The notes beneath the pieces were generated by a model that saw only the letters and a program-made list of their open reading frames with translations, ran no database searches and was not told the DNA's origin. Positions 5,802 through 8,098 of a stretch of 8,098 nt of DNA are shown here, one piece after another. Made by a program: the position numbers and the translations under genes. Source of the DNA: an uncultured Clostridia bacterium. Lineage in GTDB: Bacteria; Bacillota; Clostridia; Christensenellales; CAG-138. Each line of letters starts with the position of its first letter. The first letter of the stretch is position 1. The stretch covers positions 1-8,098 of the forward strand of contig CALEPU010000090.1 in NCBI GenBank assembly GCA_937913075.1. The letters run 5' to 3'.

Positions 5802-7688
5802 ATGAAAAGACGTTACTACCGTATTCATCACTACAATCACGCACAGCCGATGAAGCGGGTCAAGCATCATCACGTGGTCTGGTCCCAAGTATTGCTGCTT
5901 GGGCTTATTGCCGTGCTGCTTGTGGTCGGCGTCCTTGCTGTACTCAAATGGGTAGGCCTCGGAAAGCCGAGCTCTGCGCGTGAGGCGCAGGCTGAGCCGA
6001 CCGTCATTCCTGCCGTTACCCCAAAGCCGGAGGAAACACAGGAGCCTACCGAGTTTCTCACGCAGGAGCCTTCTTCAAAACATGAAGGCGGCTTTGAGGT
6101 GCAGCCGATATCCTCTGCGCTTCCAAAGGAATTCGGTTTCAACTACAAAATAATGGCAAACGGTAGCGAGCAGGAAGCATATACGGCCGAGCATATGATC
6201 GAATTCGGCGGCGAGGGCAGTTACACAAAAGCCGCGGGCATACTGACCTTCGCAGGGGATAATCTGCGCAGCGGCTTCTCATACGGATCGCCTGCCGTTA
6301 CGGAGCAGAGCCTTTCCGTGTTATGGTCACAGCCCGTCGGCTCCCTCAGCACCGATGGCTTCACAGGCTCCGGTACAGGCTGGACGGGGCAGCCGGTTAT
6401 TATAAAATGGAGCGACGAGGTACGCGCTGTCCTCGGCGTGTATGATAAATTCAAGCAGGACGAGGATTTTACCGAGGTCATTTACCCCGCTATGGACGGC
6501 AGGATATACTTCCTCGATCTTAAAACGGGCGAGCAGACGCGGCAGCCGATCGACTTAGGCGTTATTACCAAGGGCACCGCCGCGCTCGATCCGCGAGGGT
6601 ATCCGCTGCTCTATACCGGACAGGGAGTTACCGGCACAGAGGACGGAGTTTCCGGCGCTTGGGTCAGGATAATAGATCTTATCGAGAACAAGGTCGTATA
6701 CAAATTCGGCGGCAGGGATCCGTTCTCGCCGAGGGTTTGGCAGGCGTATGATTCGAGCCCGCTCGTCGCAGCGGAAGCCGATACCCTGATAATGCCCGGT
6801 GAGAACGGCGTTATCTATTTCGTGCATCTCAATACCGAGTTCGATCCTGCGGCGGGCAAGGTCACGGTCTCGCCCGATCCGCTCGTTAAGTATAAGTACA
6901 CTGTCGACGAGGGCTATTCCGCAACCGATGAGGAGGGTAAGAGCAAATACGGCTTTGAGAGCAGCTGTGCCTGCTATGGGCATTACCTCTATATCACCGA
7001 TAACGGCGGGCATTTGCAGTGCATTGATATGGATACTCTCGAGCTCAAATTCGTGCTCGACGTTATAGACGACTCGGACAGCACGCCCGTGCTTTCCGTT
7101 GAGCAGGACGGGGTGTACATATACGCCGCCAACGCCGTGGACAAGCAGCCGCTTGGCGCCGATAACACCGGAGAGAGCTGCCACCGCAAGATAAACGCCG
7201 CAACGGGTGAAATAGTCTGGCAGGTATCACAGCCGGCGTACGCAGGCACAACCTCGAGCGGAGGCACGTTAGCCACGCCCCACGTCGGCAACGGCGAGAT
7301 AGAGGAGCTTGTGATTTATTCCATGACGCTTGCCAAGGTCAGCTACGTCAATTCCTCCGGCAGCACGGTCACCGCCGCGGGCGGGCTCATTATAGCCTAT
7401 GATAAGGCGACGGGGCAGGAGGTATGGCGGCGCGAACAGGAGTACGGCTTCTGGTCAAGCCCCGCCGTGGTCTATGCTTCTGACGGCAAGGCGTACATAG
7501 TGCAGGCGGACAGGGACGGAAAAGTCTGCCTGCTTGCCGCGAAAGACGGCAGCGTGCTTTCCTCTTGCGATATCGGCAGCAGAGTTGAGAGCACGCCCGC
7601 GGTGTTCGAAGGCTTCATAGTCGTCGGCACGAGAGGCGTCGGAGGGAGCGAAAAGCCCGCCGCGATCTATTGCATCAAAATTTCCTAA
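5802..7688 (+). CDS. Membrane-anchored PQQ-like beta-propeller protein
   Basis: 628 residues from ATG 5802, 15 bases after the hydrolase stop; the ribosome site is weak (AAAGATGA region), suggesting coupled translation. Residues 1-25 are a basic, His-rich cytoplasmic tail (H9, H10, H13, H22-24). Residues 26-48 are a single membrane span acting as an uncleaved signal anchor. Residues 60-95 are a Pro/Glu/Thr linker, and the rest lies outside the cell. Repeated blade words of the PQQ-like/quinoprotein fold are visible: GRIYFLDLKTGE (233-244), GVIYFVHLNT (336), KINAATGEIVWQ (463-474), IAYDKATGQEVW (531-542), GKVCLLAAKDGSVL (573) and TPAVFEGFIVVGT (598-610). Such propellers often serve as binding or assembly scaffolds; no dehydrogenase active-site motif is evident, so enzymatic PQQ use is unlikely. 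Ligand unknown. Confidence 0.85.
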   Translation: MKRRYYRIHHYNHAQPMKRVKHHHVVWSQVLLLGLIAVLLVVGVLAVLKWVGLGKPSSAREAQAEPTVIPAVTPKPEETQEPTEFLTQEPSSKHEGGFEVQPISSALPKEFGFNYKIMANGSEQEAYTAEHMIEFGGEGSYTKAAGILTFAGDNLRSGFSYGSPAVTEQSLSVLWSQPVGSLSTDGFTGSGTGWTGQPVIIKWSDEVRAVLGVYDKFKQDEDFTEVIYPAMDGRIYFLDLKTGEQTRQPIDLGVITKGTAALDPRGYPLLYTGQGVTGTEDGVSGAWVRIIDLIENKVVYKFGGRDPFSPRVWQAYDSSPLVAAEADTLIMPGENGVIYFVHLNTEFDPAAGKVTVSPDPLVKYKYTVDEGYSATDEEGKSKYGFESSCACYGHYLYITDNGGHLQCIDMDTLELKFVLDVIDDSDSTPVLSVEQDGVYIYAANAVDKQPLGADNTGESCHRKINAATGEIVWQVSQPAYAGTTSSGGTLATPHVGNGEIEELVIYSMTLAKVSYVNSSGSTVTAAGGLIIAYDKATGQEVWRREQEYGFWSSPAVVYASDGKAYIVQADRDGKVCLLAAKDGSVLSSCDIGSRVESTPAVFEGFIVVGTRGVGGSEKPAAIYCIKIS

Positions 7689-7713
7689 TCAAGAATTGAT
7701 ATTTTCGAGAATT

Positions 7714-7761
7714 TCGGTCGGTCGTCAGATACTGTTCTGACGACCGACCGATTTGCATTTT
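7714..7761 (+). terminator. Strong intrinsic terminator with perfect 16-bp stem
   Basis: TCGGTCGGTCGTCAGA (7714-7729) pairs base for base with TCTGACGACCGACCGA (7736-7751) around the loop TACTGT, followed by TTTGCATTTT. It begins 26 bases after the propeller stop codon and closes the hydrolase/propeller operon. On the reverse strand the stem is followed by AAATTC, so it should act in the plus direction only. Confidence 0.85.
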
Positions 7762-7793
7762 AAAGCTCGTGTTCACTGCCGCATAGTTTATTC

Positions 7794-7822
7794 TTGCATT
7801 AAAGCCCGCGCTGTGATAGAAT
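7794..7822 (+). promoter_or_regulatory. Promoter for the small membrane protein and lipase-type hydrolase
   Basis: -35 TTGCAT (7794-7799), a 17-base spacer and -10 TAGAAT (7817-7822) with extended element TGA (7814-7816). Expected start near 7829, leaving about 22 bases before the first gene. It follows directly after the strong terminator, so this is a new transcription unit. Confidence 0.75.
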
Positions 7823-7850
7823 GTCATGTATCAATTTTCCGAGGTGCAGT

Positions 7851-7943
7851 ATGAAAAGATCCGTTCGCATTATCGCGCTCGTGATGGCGCTGCTTTTTCT
7901 TGTCGTCGTCTGCTTTGCGATAATAGGTCTGTTTGCAAGATAA
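7851..7943 (+). CDS. 30-residue single-span membrane protein
   Basis: ATG 7851 to TAA 7943, with GAGGTG at 7841-7846 four bases upstream. The protein is a basic start (MKRSVR), an unbroken hydrophobic helix (about residues 7-29) and a final Arg, so it should insert as one membrane span with almost nothing outside the bilayer. There is no signal cleavage site or lipobox. It is the first gene after a clear promoter and is followed 14 bases later by a hydrolase gene with its own perfect ribosome site. In size and shape it recalls short Firmicutes membrane proteins such as Prli42 and DUF4044 members, but similarity of hydrophobic helices is weak evidence. It could instead be a leader peptide for the downstream gene. 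Coding status is well supported by promoter, ribosome site and clean reading frame; function is unknown. Confidence 0.7.
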   Translation: MKRSVRIIALVMALLFLVVVCFAIIGLFAR

Positions 7944-7957
7944 TTTAGGAGGCATAT

Positions 7958-8070
7958 ATGGAAAAAGCCATCACCTATCCTTCCGCGACCGGCAACTGTG
8001 ATATTGTCGCCCGCGCGTGGCTCCCCGAGGGAGAGATAAAGGTCGTCGTTCAGCTCGTTCATGGCATGGC
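7958..8070 (+). CDS. Alpha/beta hydrolase, lysophospholipase/monoacylglycerol lipase type, N-terminal fragment
   Basis: ATG 7958 is preceded by AGGAGG (7947-7952) with 5-base spacing, an ideal ribosome site. Thirty-seven codons and two bases remain before the contig's genuine sequence ends at 8070. The fragment reads from a short substrate-like N-terminus through ARAWLPEG to VVVQLVHGM (residues 29-37) and the partial codon GC can only be Ala. VxLVHGMxEH is the oxyanion-hole strand typical of Hydrolase_4 (serine aminopeptidase S33/monoacylglycerol lipase) proteins, normally about 270-310 residues. The apparent stop at 8090-8092 lies inside adapter sequence and is false; residues DRKSVV before it are not part of the protein. 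The catalytic residues are missing, so activity cannot be judged. Confidence 0.8.
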
Positions 8071-8098
8071 AGATCGGAAGAGCGTCGTGTAGGGAAAG
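8071..8098 (+). other. Illumina sequencing adapter, artefact
   Basis: The final 28 bases begin AGATCGGAAGAGC and continue with GTCGTGTAGGGAAAG, which is the reverse complement of the TruSeq universal adapter as read through short inserts. It interrupts an otherwise ordinary hydrolase coding frame exactly after 8070. It is not genomic DNA and should be trimmed. Confidence 0.97.

Noticed and set aside
7799..8062. An 87-codon minus-strand frame
   Set aside because: Antisense to the promoter, the 30-residue gene and the hydrolase start, all of which have good signals on the plus strand.
1..8070. CRISPR arrays, insertion sequences, tRNA, rRNA or phage genes
   Set aside because: I found no spaced identical repeats, transposase motifs, tRNA cloverleaf or phage-type genes; short repeats present are coding (stalk) or regulatory (11-bp array).

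Overview
The window reads as a contig end from a Gram-positive, monoderm bacterium. The most likely source is an uncultured gut-type member of Clostridia, though no taxonomic marker is present. Reasons: purine-rich AGGAGG-type ribosome sites, sigma-A promoters with extended -10 elements, lipobox signal peptides, Thr/Pro/Ala surface stalks and a mid-50s GC content by eye. The last 28 bases (8071-8098) are not biological: they match the Illumina TruSeq read-through adapter, so the genuine sequence stops at 8070.

Layout. (1) Positions 1-548, minus strand: the N-terminal part of a beta-helix lipoprotein that runs off the left edge. (2) Positions 549-1066: a large divergent regulatory region with a minus-strand promoter for gene 1. 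On the plus strand it holds four 11-bp direct repeats, a promoter with a consensus -35, a palindrome at the start of transcription and about 255 bases of foldable leader. (3) Positions 1067-2959 and 3167-4843: two paralogous right-handed beta-helix surface proteins of the Cthe_2159 carbohydrate-binding type. One is held by a C-terminal membrane segment on a long stalk, the other is a lipoprotein. (4) Positions 4993-7761: a self-contained transcription unit with promoter, operator-like palindrome, alpha/beta hydrolase gene, gene for a membrane-anchored PQQ-like beta-propeller protein, and a perfect 16-bp terminator stem. (5) Positions 7794-8070: a promoter, a 30-residue single-span membrane protein gene and the first 37 codons of a second alpha/beta hydrolase of the lysophospholipase/monoacylglycerol lipase type, cut by the adapter.

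How it may work together. Genes 1-3 look like a surface display cluster: three secreted beta-helix proteins, two anchored by lipid and one by a transmembrane helix, probably binding polysaccharide or matrix. The hydrolase/propeller pair and the small-protein/lipase pair have their own promoters and terminator, so a functional link to genes 1-3 is only positional. Nothing here is a CRISPR array, transposon, tRNA or rRNA. The least explained parts are the regulatory region 719-1034, the palindrome at 5025-5049 and the 30-residue membrane protein.
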